A stretch of DNA of 64,000 nt from Liopterus haemorrhoidalis (GCA_963971575.1 OZ020622.1:10082279-10146278); one strand, 5' to 3'. Counted from the stretch's first letter, positions 1 to 11,070 are shown. Notes: generated from the letters alone by a model not told the origin. Translations and numbers: made by a program.

Positions 1-919
1 CTGTAATCTTGACTATGTACCTATATACACTGATGCTTCAAAATTCAGAGACAAAGTAGGAACAGCGGTCATAGAAGAAGAAACCAGTCACCAATACAAA
101 CTCGACAGCCCAAACAGTATATTCACAGCCGAGGCCATGGGAATCCTACGAAGTGTAGAAATCATCGCTCAAAAAGATCAAAGAAGCTCGAAATACATCA
201 TCTACTCAGACTCCTTGAGCGTTCTAACCACTATAGGCAAAATATATGTTAGTAATAGAATCATCCGAAAAATACAAGAAAAAATACACATCCTACAAGC
301 ACAAAACACAATAATCAGCTTGGTCTGGGTGTAAAGGGCGTAAAAAGTAACGAAAAAGCAAATGCCACAGCCAAAGAAGCCACCAGAAAGTACCCAAATA
401 ACTCGACCGTACAAAATTATGATATGAAAAATTAAATAAAACATAAAATCCGAGAACAAGCAAACAACATATGGCAAAATACACAACTTAACAAATTAAT
501 GACAATAAAATCCGACACGAAGAAATAGCCATTCTCGGGAAGAGAGCAAACTTCCACTACCAGACTACGAATTGGTCACACAAGACTAACACAAATCTAC
601 AAAATGAAAAATAATATCCCCATTCTGTAATGACTGCAAGACAATCATTACAGTACAACACCTTATTACAGAATGCACCAAACATGACACAATAAGATAC
701 ACCAAATACCTGAGACCCTACAAAAAGCACGACAATAACAAAAAATCTACATAAATTTCTAACAGACACAAAACTATACAGACAAATATAGACTACCACC
801 AACATACATAATACCCATACAATGAAACAATACTTTATAAAAAAAATACCGGGTACAAATAACCTAAAATGTTGATATACCTTTAATTAATTAAATAAAA
901 AAAGTAAAATAAAAAAAAA
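1..919 (+). pseudogene. 3' end of a LINE (RNase H and C-terminal zinc knuckle), decayed
   Basis: From base 2 one frame gives an RNase H-type start (YTDASK, about residues 9-14), then FTAEA and IYSDSLSVL, as in the RNase H domain of I/Jockey-type LINE ORF2 proteins, which removes RNA from the cDNA hybrid. The frame stops at 334. Further on, in shifted frames, RLRIGHTRLT (near 559-590) and a CNDC...H...C knuckle (near 627-680) mark the usual ORF2 C-terminus. The tail is A-rich (887-919). The ten bases at 1-10 (ctgtaatctt) recur at 920-929 just after the tail, so this may be a 5'-truncated copy with a target duplication. It is not functional. Confidence 0.8.
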
Positions 920-984
920 CTGTAATCTTATTATCAAATCATGTAAAGTTACATTATATGGTGTGTATTTATTTATGTTCCATA

Positions 985-1345
985 TTTTTCGTTGTAAGAC
1001 GCACCGGACGATAAGACACACTCCAAATTTATGAGACAATTTTTAGAAAAAATATTTATTATTACGATAACTTGTACTAGCAACATTCTGTTCATCTTCA
1101 CTCTCTGTACTATGACTTGTCTTGTTAATGTCACTGTTTGTATTATTTTCGTCTGAACTATTGTTGTCGATCTCTTCAAAAACCAAGTCATCTCTATTTC
1201 TTAAAAGACTTTATAATCTTCTTTTCTTTTACAGCTTCCCATGAATTTTTTACCCAGGTACTTCTGAAATTGTCGTACATTTCATACGCCCTGTTGCTGT
1301 AACATCGTTCGTTTGTTCCACTCTTCCTGCATAAAATTATTAAAT
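985..1345 (-). pseudogene. pogo/Tigger-like transposase C-terminal remnant
   Basis: On the minus strand the region around 1190-1330 reads TWVKNSWEAVKEKKIIKSFK, which resembles the W..AW....I..SF segment near the end of pogo/Tigger transposases. After a frameshift it continues into an acidic, Ser/Asp/Glu-rich tail (EEIDNNSSDENN), typical of that C-terminus. The phrases gtaagacgcaccgga (near 993) and ataagacgcacccc (near 1520) flank it and look like decayed terminal sequence of the same element. The catalytic core is missing. Confidence 0.55.
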
Positions 1346-1564
1346 GTTTTATTAATCGACACATCCAAGAGTTGTCGTTGACTTCTAAGGTTTCCAGAAA
1401 TGACAGCTAATTCTGTATTCATTTCTATTATATTTTTTTGGTTAATTCTCTTTTATGCGCTCTGAATTGTCTAACATTGCACATTTTTTAAACAACGTAC
1501 ATATAATTTCGTAACATAAGACGCACCCCAATTTTAAGTTGAGATTTCTGCGTAAAATGAAAAT

Positions 1565-1608
1565 ATTGGGTCCCCAGAAAAAGAAGTTTGAGAAACACTG
1601 ACCAAAGA
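1565..1608 (-). mobile_element. Orphan hAT-like terminus
   Basis: Read on the minus strand from 1600 the sequence starts CAGTGTTTCTCAAACTTC, the classic start of a hAT-type terminal inverted repeat. The next eight bases (1601-1608, accaaaga) would be the target duplication. I could not find the partner end. A second orphan end with almost the same start sits at 52606. Confidence 0.45.
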
Positions 1609-2195
1609 TTTAACAACTATTAGTATAAAAAATCCTTGGAAACATCTTTCACTTAACATAGAAATATAGAGTCACATTTCTTAATAAGAAAGAAAAGATG
1701 AAAGCAAAGAGAAATATATTTTTATATTTTTTTCATCTTTCAAGAATCTGTGAATAATACAGCTTTCCTTAAATCAAATATTTTTTCTTTCATCGTAAAT
1801 TCCACAAATCCTAAAAAGAATATAAACTTCGTAAATTCTCAGAATAAATTATTCATCATTTAAAGTTCGTATTTTTGCTAAGTGGCTAATTATAGAGAAA
1901 TATAGAACTGAAAAGATTAATTGAATTACTGATATAAAAACTGAGCTGTCTAGACCAATCTGAATTTCAGTTTTGTGGATGAAGAGTCACTTGATAATTA
2001 AAAGAATAATAAACACTACCTGCATGAGAGGTAATCAATTAATTCATTGAAAGCAATATAAAAGCGAGCATTTTCATCTTTATGTTATGGAAGCTATTTA
2101 AAGTAATTAACACTTTACAGTTTATTGTTAGACACTTATGAGTACATCAAAAACCAAAAGGCTTTTTATCATTTTCCCGATCCAATAACTGAAGC
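1609..2195. other. No recognisable feature
   Basis: AT-rich sequence. I see no coding similarity, repeat structure or RNA gene here. Confidence 0.5.
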
Positions 2196-2450
2196 TCATT
2201 AAGACACCCAAATTAAGCTGTAATCGGTTTTAATTTTTTTGGGTTTTAAGTCATTTAACTTATATGTACTTTAGGCACATTCAGACCTCCAAATTAGGCA
2301 CATTCAGACCTCCAAATTAAGCTCTAATCAGTTTCAACTTTTTTAGTTTTAAACCGTTTAACTTATATATTCATTAAAGCCCATTCAAACCTCCAAATTA
2401 AGCCCTAATCGATTTTAATTTTTATAATTTTAAATCGTTTAACTTGTTAG
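2196..2450. repeat. Imperfect tandem repeat, period about 81 bp
   Basis: The phrase ccaaattaagc starts at 2208, 2289 (as ccaaattaggc), 2312 and 2393. The 2208-2289 and 2312-2393 steps are both 81 bp. Each unit also carries taatcg-ttt-aa and gtttaacttat. A 23-bp duplication (cacattcagacctccaaatta) lies between units. An 11-base G run follows at 2509-2519. Confidence 0.8.
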
Positions 2451-2719
2451 TGCTTCGATCTTAATCTCTACGAGTAGCTATATGGAGCTGCCAAGATTTA
2501 CTGCTTAAGGGGGGGGGGGTATGGTCAGAGCAGCACATTTTATACCCATTTTCAAGATTTTTTTTTAGAAAACTGTTAATAGTTACTTGATTGGGATAAT
2601 ACCTACAGTAAAGAACAACCTTTGAAGAGTATCCAAAAAAAATTTTATTGAAAAATATCGAAAATTAAGCTCGTGACATGAATTTGAATTTTTCGTTCAG
2701 GACAAAGAGTTGATTTGCG

Positions 2720-3040
2720 GTGAGACACATAACTAATGACTGGATCATCTAAAACAAAAAAACCAAAAATATTTCGTTAGTTTATGAGTTTCTTGAGGTA
2801 ACGCTGTCGAGATATTTTTTTTTCTTGCTTTTTTTTTATGGAATTTTTTACAACTGAAAACAGAAATTTCGAAAAAAAAATTCCGTTTTTTTCGTTTTTT
2901 GACTTCAAACTTATACCAAAAATTAAATAATCTAGATATTTGAAAAAACTCGACAGCGTTACCTCAAGAAACTCATAAACTAACGAAATATTTTTGGTTT
3001 TTTTGTTTTAGATGATCCAGTCATTAGTTATGTGTCTCAC
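2720..3040. repeat. Foldback: 92-bp perfect inverted repeat with a 137-bp loop
   Basis: The left arm 2720-2811 (starting gtgagacacataactaatga) is exactly repeated in inverted orientation at 2949-3040. The spacer is T- and A-rich and has no ORF. The right arm abuts the broken end of a transposase remnant on the minus strand. No convincing target duplication is visible. It could be a foldback miniature element or an inverted duplication. A transcript would form a long perfect hairpin. Confidence 0.9.
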
Positions 3041-3618
3041 ATATTATCCTTAAGAAGCTGAATAATAAATTCACGTACAATATTTTGGTATCTCTGAGCA
3101 GTAACAGTTTCGTGGAAAAATATGGGTCCGATAATACGTCTTCGAGACACAGCAAACCAAACACCAACTTTAAACGGGTGAAAAGTTTCGCGAAAAGTAC
3201 GAGGAATTTGAGAACTCCATAACCTCATACTTTGTGAATTTATATACCCCGAAAGGGTGAAATAGGCGTCGTCAGAAAAAAAGTTTAACATTTTTTAAAA
3301 ATTTAACCAATCATCATTATTAATTGAATTTTGTTGGAACCAGTGACAATGCACACTTCGCCTAGTGTGATCTGCTGGCAGCAACACATGTAAAGCAATA
3401 ACTTTGAATGGGGAGAGCTATAAATCTTTTTTGACAATAGTATGGCAAGTTCTTAATGATAAATCAGTCTCTTGCGAAAGTGTACGTAGTGATATAGTGG
3501 GTTGCTTGTTTATACGTTGACGAACATTATCAACTGTATTTTGAGTACGAACTTTTTTGATCGTCAAAAAAATATTTATTTTTAAATTTTTATTCTCAAC
3601 ATTTTTCATCCCGCACAC
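3041..3618 (-). pseudogene. Tc1/mariner-superfamily transposase fragment (DUF4817-type group)
   Basis: One minus-strand frame runs from 3618 to the foldback edge, broken only by stops near 3420 and 3297. It opens with a helix-turn-helix region (RQRINKQPTISLRTLSQET), then HWFQQNSINNDDWLNF and the first catalytic region FFSDDAYFTLSGY, followed by KVGVWFAVSRRRIIGPIFF. This order matches the insect transposase group often annotated Tc3-like or DUF4817. The second and third catalytic segments are absent because the reading stops at QLLKDN, next to the 92-bp inverted repeat. The C-terminal part of a related protein is at 46142-46488. Confidence 0.7.
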
Positions 3619-3619
3619 G

Positions 3620-4549
3620 TACTATAAATCTATTCCGAGCTGTACATCAAAAAACAAAATGATGATTACCAACCTTCGACTGCGTAAAAGTAGAACTCAA
3701 AGACCCTATATAAATGATGAATACATCATGTATCATGTTGGTAGTTTCTTTCTGTACTAACCAATAGAACTATATGCTCAGTTCGGTTATTTTCAGATCG
3801 TCATATATTTCATATATTTTTAATAAAATAGCACATATTTATCAGAATTTTTACAAGCAAAAAGTACAATGACTGCATCATTTGTAAACTGACTTATGAA
3901 TGAATATTCTTTTGAGAATAACGATTTATCACACTGACAAATATCTTTCATGTAAAGCTTTTTTTGAGATTCAGATCTAGATATATTTGAAGAAAAACCA
4001 CCTTAAATCTCACATCAACGAAAGACCATAATAAAGCAAAAAGAAATCCAAAGAATAAAATGATAAATAATTTTCGTGTTATCAAATTCAAATGATAGAA
4101 AGCTGCTTCTATTGTGTACCTTTGAAAAGAGTGTTATATAAAGGAAGTCAAATACATTTTTTCACATGTGAAATGTAAAAACGAGGGAAAGATTGAACAG
4201 ATTTGAAACCCAGTTATACAGGATGTTTTATTGAACTTTGGCCGATTTTATTTTGTCACCATTTTTGTTTAATGTGTATCTGTCAGATGTTGTTCGAATG
4301 TAAGTAATTAATTTTGGAGAGTTTAATACTGAAACAGCTTGCTAAAGTAATTAAAACGTTTTTTCAAAATGAATCATCGAATTATTACTACTCAAAGAAA
4401 ACTTTTTTGTTGCACTTCATATTCCTGCAAAGTCAATAAGACAGAATATAATCGAGGATCTAAAACACAAGCTAGATCCAAGAATAACCTCATCGCTCTC
4501 TGAGTGACTGATGGCGCGCAATTTGGGATGGTGGCATTATTAAGGTGCC
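3620..4549. other. Mostly featureless; possible TIR at 4215
   Basis: The only signal is caggatgttttattgaactt at 4220, which resembles the outer end of long-TIR mariner relatives, but I found no partner. The rest is AT-rich without coding similarity. Confidence 0.3.
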
Positions 4550-6178
4550 TTTCTATTTGAGATTCTCTACCAGGATCGCCAAATAGAACCTTGCGTATGA
4601 ACACAGAAACTCCCAGACAAGCAGAAATACAAGAAGCAATTGATCAGCTTAAGAACAATAAATCTCCTGGCGCTGATAACATCCCAGCCGAACTATTTAA
4701 AGCCGATAGCTCACTGTTTGCTTCTAAAATACATCCCATGATAGCACTGGTATGGAATAATGAATCCATGCCAAAGAACTGGAAAGAGGGGTTAATTATT
4801 AAACTACATAAAAAGGGCAACTTACAAGAGTGCAGTAACTGGAGAGGTATAACACTTCTTAATGTTATAACCAAAGTTCTATCTAAAATCTTACTCAACA
4901 GAATTGCAGATAAACTAGAGAAACGTATGCGTCGTGAGCAAGCTGGTTTTCGCCCTGGCCGATCCTGTATTGACCACATTAATACATTGCGCATAATTAT
5001 TGAACAATCAGTAGAGTGGCAGGCACCACTCTATCTGGTTTTCATAGACTTTAAGCAAGCATTCGACAGGGTCAGTCAAGAGGCACTCTGGAATATCTTG
5101 GATTATGTTGGGGTCCCTACCAAAATAATTAACCTCATAAAAGAACTATACCGTCAAGCAAGTTCGCAAGTTGTGCATAATGGGATGAGAAGTAAAAGTA
5201 TTACCGTCAAACGCGGAGTTAAGCAAGGCTGCCTACTATCTCCTCTACTATTTAATACCGTTTTGGACTGGGTTCTTCGTAATGCCCTCACAGAACACAG
5301 AGGCATACAGTGGGACTTCCAAAACCGTTTGGAAGACTTGAGCTATGCGGACGATATATGCCTTCTTTCACATAATTATGAAGATATGCAAGCCAAACTT
5401 GAAAGTATAAGTACTTTGGCAAATTTAGTTGGCTTATGCATAAATATAGGGAAAACCAAAGTAATGCGGATCGGTACCAATAACGTCAACAGATTTTACA
5501 TTAACGGCGAAGTCTTAGAAGATGTGGAAGAATTCTGCTACCTCGGTAGTGCAATAACGAGAGATGGAGGAACTACAAGGGACGTGAACAACAGAATACT
5601 TAAAGCTCAACAAGCTTTCGGCTTGTTGAAAGAAGTCTGGAAATCCAATAAGATCTCTCGTAACACTAAGGTACGCATATTTAAAACCTAACCTAAAAAT
5701 ATTTAAAAAATGTAAAATCAGTTCTGATGTATGGCTACGAAACTTGGAAAGTCACTAAAGAAATTACCCATAAACTCCAAGTTTTTATTAACAGATGTCT
5801 GCGCAGAATTTTTCGCATTACTTGGTCAGATCATATTCCCAATACTCATCTTTGGGAATCGACAGCACAAAAACCTATCCACTTGGAAATTCAGGCAAGA
5901 AAGTGGAACTGGATTGGGCATACCCTCCGGAAGGCAGTAAACGACATCTCCAGAATGGCACTAGAGTGGAACCCTCAGGGAAACCGTCGTAGAGGCCGAC
6001 CTGTATTCACATGGAGGAGAACAATATACAAAGAACTTGATGCTCACGGAACTACCTGGCGCCAGGTGAAAAGGCTTGCTCTTCACAGACCCCGATGGCG
6101 CGAGTTTGTAAAGGCCCTATGCTCCAGCGAGGAGATCTAGGACACAATATATATATATATATATTTCTATTTGAGATT
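4550..6178 (+). mobile_element. 5'-truncated RTE-like LINE copy with 15-bp target duplication
   Basis: The 15-mer tttctatttgagatt occurs at 4550-4564 and again at 6164-6178, immediately outside the LINE sequence. The body starts in mid-ORF at 4565 (5' truncation) and ends with an (AT)n tail at about 6146-6163 instead of poly(A). Truncation, a microsatellite tail and a direct target duplication are hallmarks of target-primed reverse transcription. The perfect duplication suggests a fairly young insertion. Confidence 0.93.
4565..6140 (+). pseudogene. LINE ORF2 reverse transcriptase (RTE-like), broken by a small insertion
   Basis: The reading frame from 4565 (first ATG 4591) encodes a reverse transcriptase that makes cDNA from element RNA: NNKSPGADNIPAELFK, RGITLLNVITKVLSKILLNR, AGFRPGRSC, FIDFKQAFDRV, GVKQGCLLSPLLF and the catalytic SYADDICLL (near 5341). 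The frame ends at 5691. It resumes in another frame at about 5709 (NVKSVLMYGYETW) with the C-terminus CLRRIFRITW...RKWNWIGHTLRK...RRRGRPVFTWRR, ending at 6140. The break is a small insertion near 5684-5706 that repeats atatttaaaa. The N-terminal endonuclease is absent because of the 5' truncation. It is non-functional but otherwise well preserved. Confidence 0.9.
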
Positions 6179-6179
6179 A

Positions 6180-6590
6180 GTCGCGAGAGTAACTCTCGAT
6201 AGCAACTCTCACGGGGTGGTCCACTAGAGAGCTGAATACCCCAAAACATTATGTTTTTTTCATTCTGTCACGGTCCACAAAATTTCCCGTACTTCGTACA
6301 AGTCGATTAATTTTTTTATTTACTCCGTTGAGCAATTTTTTGACATCTTGTAGCAGAACTGTAAGCAGACAACTCTCGACAGCACTATCAGAATTCGAAC
6401 ACAGTTCGTATTTGGCGAGCTACTATCAGAGAGGGTAGGGAGCACGTGTCTATTAGCGAGTACGTTGAGAGAAGTCAGCTCTCAGAGAGTAACACGTCGT
6501 TTTCCGCGAGGTACTTTCAGAGGTGTGTCCTTTGGCGAGTAACTGCTATCGAGAGGTTCTCGCCACTATTTACAGTCAAGTAGACGGGCA
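6180..6590. repeat. Cluster of degenerate gcgag...ctatcagag motifs
   Basis: A locally GC-richer stretch holds repeated words: gcgagagtaactctcgatag (6182), aactctcgacagcactatc (6371), gcgagctactatcagagag (6416), gcgagtacgttgagag (6456), gcgaggtactttcagagg (6506) and gcgagtaactgctatcgaga (6535). Several are near-palindromic. They look like subterminal binding repeats of a DNA transposon, but no ends were found. Confidence 0.4.
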
Positions 6591-6599
6591 CCTTGAAAG

Positions 6600-7435
6600 C
6601 TTTTTTTGAAGATGCTAATAAAAATGCTTTTATTGTCACTGCTGAACGATACCGTGCGGTGCTGTAAAATTTCTTTAAGCTACAAATTAATTAACAAGGT
6701 CAGTAAAGGTGGTTTCAACCACCAAGAATGGGGAGTCGGACTCCGGAAATTGAAAACGAAAGCAAAATAATGATTTTACTAGAATTTTTTACAGAACGAA
6801 AGCCGGAATGAGATTTCGTTTTTTGTTCAAGAACGAAAAGGAATTTAGCTTTCATAAGTTGATCAATTTTAGAATTCATGGATAATGTAGTTTTCGCTTC
6901 AATAAACGCAAAAATATTATTATTACTTCAGTTCTGCTAATTTCCTAAAATTAAATATCAATATCCTTGTTAACAAATATTTAAAAAATATATATACATA
7001 ATATTAACACTATATTAACTATAGTTTCGATAATATTTTTTAACTAAATTCCATTGTGGTTTTAATAATATTCAGGATAATTTGAACGTATCTCGACAAA
7101 ATTCCTACTGATAATTATCTTGATAATAATTTACAAAATTAAAAGAATGCTTCAACTTCTGTAGAATTTTTGTGCGTTTAATTAAGTTTATTATGATCTA
7201 GATAAATTTTATTACGCAACCATTTTGTTTGAAAGTTGTAAAAGTATTTGCCTCTTTTTATATACCAATAAAATGTTGGAAATTGCTTTTAAAATATGGA
7301 TCATAAGACCGAAGGCAGCTTCTGTTTATCTTTAGCATGAGATAAACATTTTTCAATATGAATTACACTCAGTAAATTATTATAAGTAATTTTACATTTA
7401 GTAACTTGCAGTTTAAGATAAGGCAATTATTAAGA
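6600..7435. other. No recognisable feature
   Basis: AT-rich sequence with many short A/T tracts. I see no coding similarity or repeat boundary. Confidence 0.5.
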
Positions 7436-7439
7436 ATAA

Positions 7440-7655
7440 CAAAATAGAGTAGTTTTTTTGATATTATTTTGCAATGGACGTTTGCCATTGCTGATAGTAC
7501 TAGGCTGGAATAATACAATATAATGAGTATAAGTATCAAGAAGATATAATACTTCATGAGATATATAAAATTATTTTGGACGTTTCGGAAACTGCTCAAC
7601 AATCTGTTTTCGTCTTCAGCGATCACGTAAAAGATAAACATTTCAATTTACTTCG
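7440..7655 (-). repeat. Dispersed repeat, copy 1 (second copy at 39895-40100)
   Basis: Read on the minus strand this matches 39895-40100 plus, including gtttccgaaacgtc and agcaatggcaaa. In both copies a frame reads IAED(E/G)NRLLSSFRNV followed by hydrophobic residues. That is shared repeat sequence and not evidence of a protein. The gaaacgtc phrase is common in 3' regions of retroelements. Confidence 0.65.
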
Positions 7656-7689
7656 AGTTTTTTACCGGACAATGAAATATTCTTCTTTT

Positions 7690-7955
7690 CATTACTGATA
7701 ATGAGTACAACTTTACGAGCTTCAACATCTAGGTTAGTAAGGTATATTACATTTTCAATTTTATTTGAAACAATATCCAGGTCATCTGCATACTCTAAAT
7801 TTGAGCTGTAGAGCACGGTGGTTGGTATCTTGGGCTTTTTGTAACACGATCTCCAGCACGAGGTTAAACAGTAAAGGTGAGATCGCGTCTCCTTGTTTGA
7901 CTCCAGTGGGAATTTCTAAAGGCTGTGATAATTGAAGAAGACAATAAAGATTGAA
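7690..7955 (-). pseudogene. LINE reverse transcriptase fragment
   Basis: The minus strand reads LEIPTGVKQGDAISPLLFN (near 7860-7920), the conserved GVKQGD..SPLLFN block of RTE-type reverse transcriptases. After a frameshift it gives EYADDLDIV (near 7770-7800), the catalytic YADD box. It joins the mariner remnant at about 7956 with no recognisable spacer, producing a fused ORF in one frame. Confidence 0.75.
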
Positions 7956-8345
7956 AAGACACTGGGGAACAAGAAAAGTCGTTAGGGGATAAATCTGGTG
8001 AATACGGACAATGAGACATTAATTCGATGTTTTTCTCCTTCAAATAATTAATTGTTTGTTGTGCTGTGTGGGAACTTGCATTGTCATGATGAAGAATGAT
8101 TGGACGTCTTTGGTTGTTTTTCCTGATGTTATCGATGACTTCTGGCAAACAAATTGTTGCATACCATTCAGCATTAACTGTTCTTCGATCCTCTAAAGAA
8201 ATGGTTGCGACATTTCCAGTACAACCGAAAAAACAAGCGATCTGCTTTTGAAAGTGCTTTGTGAACAACTTGTGGGTTTTGGTTCATCTTGGAAGACCCA
8301 AACAGTGGATTGTTGCTTAGTTTCCGGTTCATATGAATAAATCCC
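7956..8345 (-). pseudogene. Mariner transposase C-terminal half, truncated
   Basis: On the minus strand the frame 8268-7956 reads NVATISLEDRRTVNAEWY, then LHHDNASSHTAQQT (second catalytic Asp) and CPYSPDLSPNDF (third). In another frame (8359-8270) the preceding segment FIHMNRKLSNNP...VWVFQDEPNP is recognisable, so a frameshift separates the halves. Transposase would cut and paste the element at TA sites. The closest relative in the window is 42494-43450, which keeps its N-terminus. Here the 5' half and both TIRs are gone. Confidence 0.85.
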
Positions 8346-8395
8346 ACACCACTGTACATATATATCCTATAATCAACAACTGTTGTAGATGTTAT

Positions 8396-9569
8396 TCGGC
8401 CCGATTCTGTAAAAAGTTACTAGGTTAGTTGCTACTGAGTAACGTTGCTACGAAATAACTTTTATAGTAACTTTCTTATCAATCGCCAAACAATTGGTAT
8501 TCTCTAAGCATAAGCACAAGCAACGTTCTTATAACAAGTTATATTTAGTAACGTTGCTACAAAGAACCGTGAAGCTAGAAGCAGATTACGTTCTGCGCAG
8601 GCGAGGTATTCGTTTTTAATTGAGTTTGACAGCTATGCTGTGAGTTTCTGAGGTTAAACGAAAAATGTTTAGTAAACAAAATCAGAAAAAGAATTGCAAA
8701 CAGATGGAAATTCTGTTGAATTTCCTGGCAAATAACCCGGTCATGGTCGGTGATACGAGTGTTTAAAAAATAATTGACAGGAACGAGTGGTGGTGCTGTG
8801 GTGATGTGCTATGAAATACAGTTAAAGAAGTTCGGATAGCCATTGAACAGGCGCGCACTTAAAACATTGATCTGGGAAGGGTCCATTTCGAAAAAATATC
8901 TGTAATATAATACAAATGTATTGTTTTGTTTTTATGGAGAGGACTGGGTTTATATATTAATTTAATTTTGATTATAATTTAATTTTTAATAATAAAAAAG
9001 GTGATTCTTATTTGCAATCGCTTAGTTTTTATTAAATAAGTATTTTATTTTTCAAATCCTTGAGGGAGGGGGGTTTGAACTCGTCGACCACCCCCTTGTG
9101 TGCGCGGCTTCTATTGACAGTCGTAGTTAATACATTTAAAAAATATTGTACTGTTATACTATTATAAAACAAATGTAAATAAACAAAAAACATAAATAAA
9201 TAAATAGAAATTGAAATAAAGAACTCGAAGAATTTTGTGCTATACAGAAAATAAAATAAAAATCCTTCTATAATTATTATCTCTATGTTGCCCTTCGTTG
9301 TCAAATGCTTGAAATAATTCATTATTAAACAGAAAAATTGCGATTTTTCACGATTTTACCAAGTTATTTTGAAGTTACTAAGTGTAGCAACTGCTTTCTG
9401 TTAGTTGTTATCCATAATAACTTTTTTAGCAACTAGTTACTAATTTCGTAGTAACTTTTTTCTTACAGAATACGGATTTCGTGAAAGTTGCTAAAAAAGT
9501 TACTGACCTTGTATTTAGCAACTTTTATTGTAACTTTTTTGTAGTAACTTGCTTACAGAATTGGGCCGA
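8396..9569. mobile_element. Non-autonomous TIR element, 1174 bp
   Basis: The ends are inverted: tcggcccgattctgtaa at 8396 and the complement of tcggcccaattctgtaa ending at 9569. The tetramer ttat flanks both sides (8392-8395, 9570-9573). Both terminal 150-200 bp are packed with degenerate copies of agtaactttttagcaact and its complement, as expected for subterminal transposase-binding repeats. The core has a short broken frame starting at 8665 (MFSKQNQKKNCKQMEILLNF) that I do not recognise, possibly the remains of a DNA-binding accessory protein. The superfamily is unsettled. Confidence 0.8.
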
Positions 9570-9573
9570 TTAT

Positions 9574-10105
9574 TTTCTGTTACAGAAGCACAAAACATAT
9601 TTAATTCTGTCACAAACTGAAACTTGTACCCATTAATAAATGACAATACTTAGTTGTTTCTTGTGATAATCTAAGATGACCTAATATCCTATAAAAGTTT
9701 TCACTGAAATTAATAGCTTCCATGTAGAAGACAATACATGTGGTGTGCATGTTTCCTTGTCATCCATTACTCGCTGCTATTTATCATCCATCTGTCGTTT
9801 CCTGCAGTCTACCAGAACATACTCTTCATATCTCAATAGCCTTTTTTTAGAATCTATGATCAATGTGAACACTAAGATATCGACTTGTTTAACAATGCGA
9901 ACAGATATTAGATAAATGACTTTAGTTATTAAAAGAAAAATTCAAGAATTAAGTAAGCCACGAATTTAAAATGTAAGAATATGATTAATTAACATCGTAG
10001 CTAATGCTCTGTTTTAGTTCAACTTGACTGAATGGCAATGGTCTCGAACAATGGTTTAAAATAATAGTTTCCAAACGCAACCCACCATTGGGACACTAAA
10101 GAATT
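9574..10105. other. No clear feature
   Basis: The stretch agtttccaaacgcaaccc near 10067 is weakly like a hAT terminus, but it is unpaired. Nothing else is recognisable. Confidence 0.35.
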
Positions 10106-10109
10106 TTGG

Positions 10110-11070
10110 TAGGTCGTGGACTTTCTTGTACAGCGATGGCGAACTTCTTTCCCAAACAAATCAAAATTGAAATTTTGTAGATTCAAATCGCGGGTCAAAT
10201 ATAAAAATTCGCAGTTCGGCTACCGTACGAAGAGATTTAAATTACATCTCATATCCGAAGCTATCGATAGCATGGAAAAAGGAAATTTCTGCATTTCAAC
10301 CTTTTTTGAACAATCTAAAATGTTTGATATTCGCCCAATATTCTCATTGAAAAATTAAAAAAATACCGATTTAACGAAGTTAGTTCTTCTTTGATAGAAT
10401 CCTTCCTTAGCAACAGAATCCAATTCGTCTCTGTAAACAATTCCAAGTCAATTCATCTTCCACTCGGAGATCGGTGTTCCACAAGGGTCTATTCTTGCAG
10501 TATTACTATTTATTATATACGCAAACGACTTTCCATCCGCTGTAAATAAAAATTTGTATTATATGCTGAAGACACTAACATAATAGTGACATCTAATTCC
10601 TTTGAAAGTACGATAAGTAAAAATAACGAAGTTGATAACAAAGCCAAACTGAGGTTTAAATCAAACGGCCTCATCTTAAATGTTAGCAAAACTCAACACC
10701 TCCTATTTTCATTAAGAAAGCATAATTTTGACAACCCAGATTTCGTGAATTTCTTGGATGTTCATATCAATCCCACCCTAAAGTTGCATCATCACGTTAG
10801 ATTCCTATGCAATAAATTATGTAGCACTGTATATTTATTAAGAAATCTTATGGCCTGAGTTTCCAGAGAAATTGTTCGAATTTCTTATTTTGCATTGTTC
10901 CAGTCGCAAATATCCTATACCATTTTTGCCAGTGGACATTCTCCTGCGGCAGAAAGAATATTTTCCTTACAACGGTAAGCTGTAAGAATTCTGGCCGAAG
11001 TGTCTTACCAAACCGACTGCAGGGCTTGTTTCCCTGAACTGGAAATTATGACACTGTCTTCTCTATCTAT
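10110..11070 (+). pseudogene. CR1/Jockey-like LINE ORF2, first part
   Basis: Across several frames the sequence reads QFGYRTKRFKLHLISEAID and FCISTFFEQSKMFDI (finger and palm of reverse transcriptase), ESFLSNRIQFVSVNN, a degraded YAEDTNIIV in place of YADDT, then LILNVSKTQHLLFS, VNFLDVHINPTLKLHHHVRFLC, and AVRILAEVSYQTDCRACFPE. Many stops and frameshifts show an old copy. The order breaks off at LEIMTLSSLSI (11070) and resumes at 12251, with an inserted block between. Confidence 0.85.

Noticed and set aside
7369..7641. Hydrophobic ORF resembling a small membrane protein
   Set aside because: The same reading occurs in the 39.9-kb repeat copy. It is shared repeat DNA with frames broken differently, so no gene is supported.
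9032..9322. 96-codon ORF on the minus strand
   Set aside because: Phe/Ile/Tyr-rich translation of AT-rich sequence inside the TIR element, with no motif.
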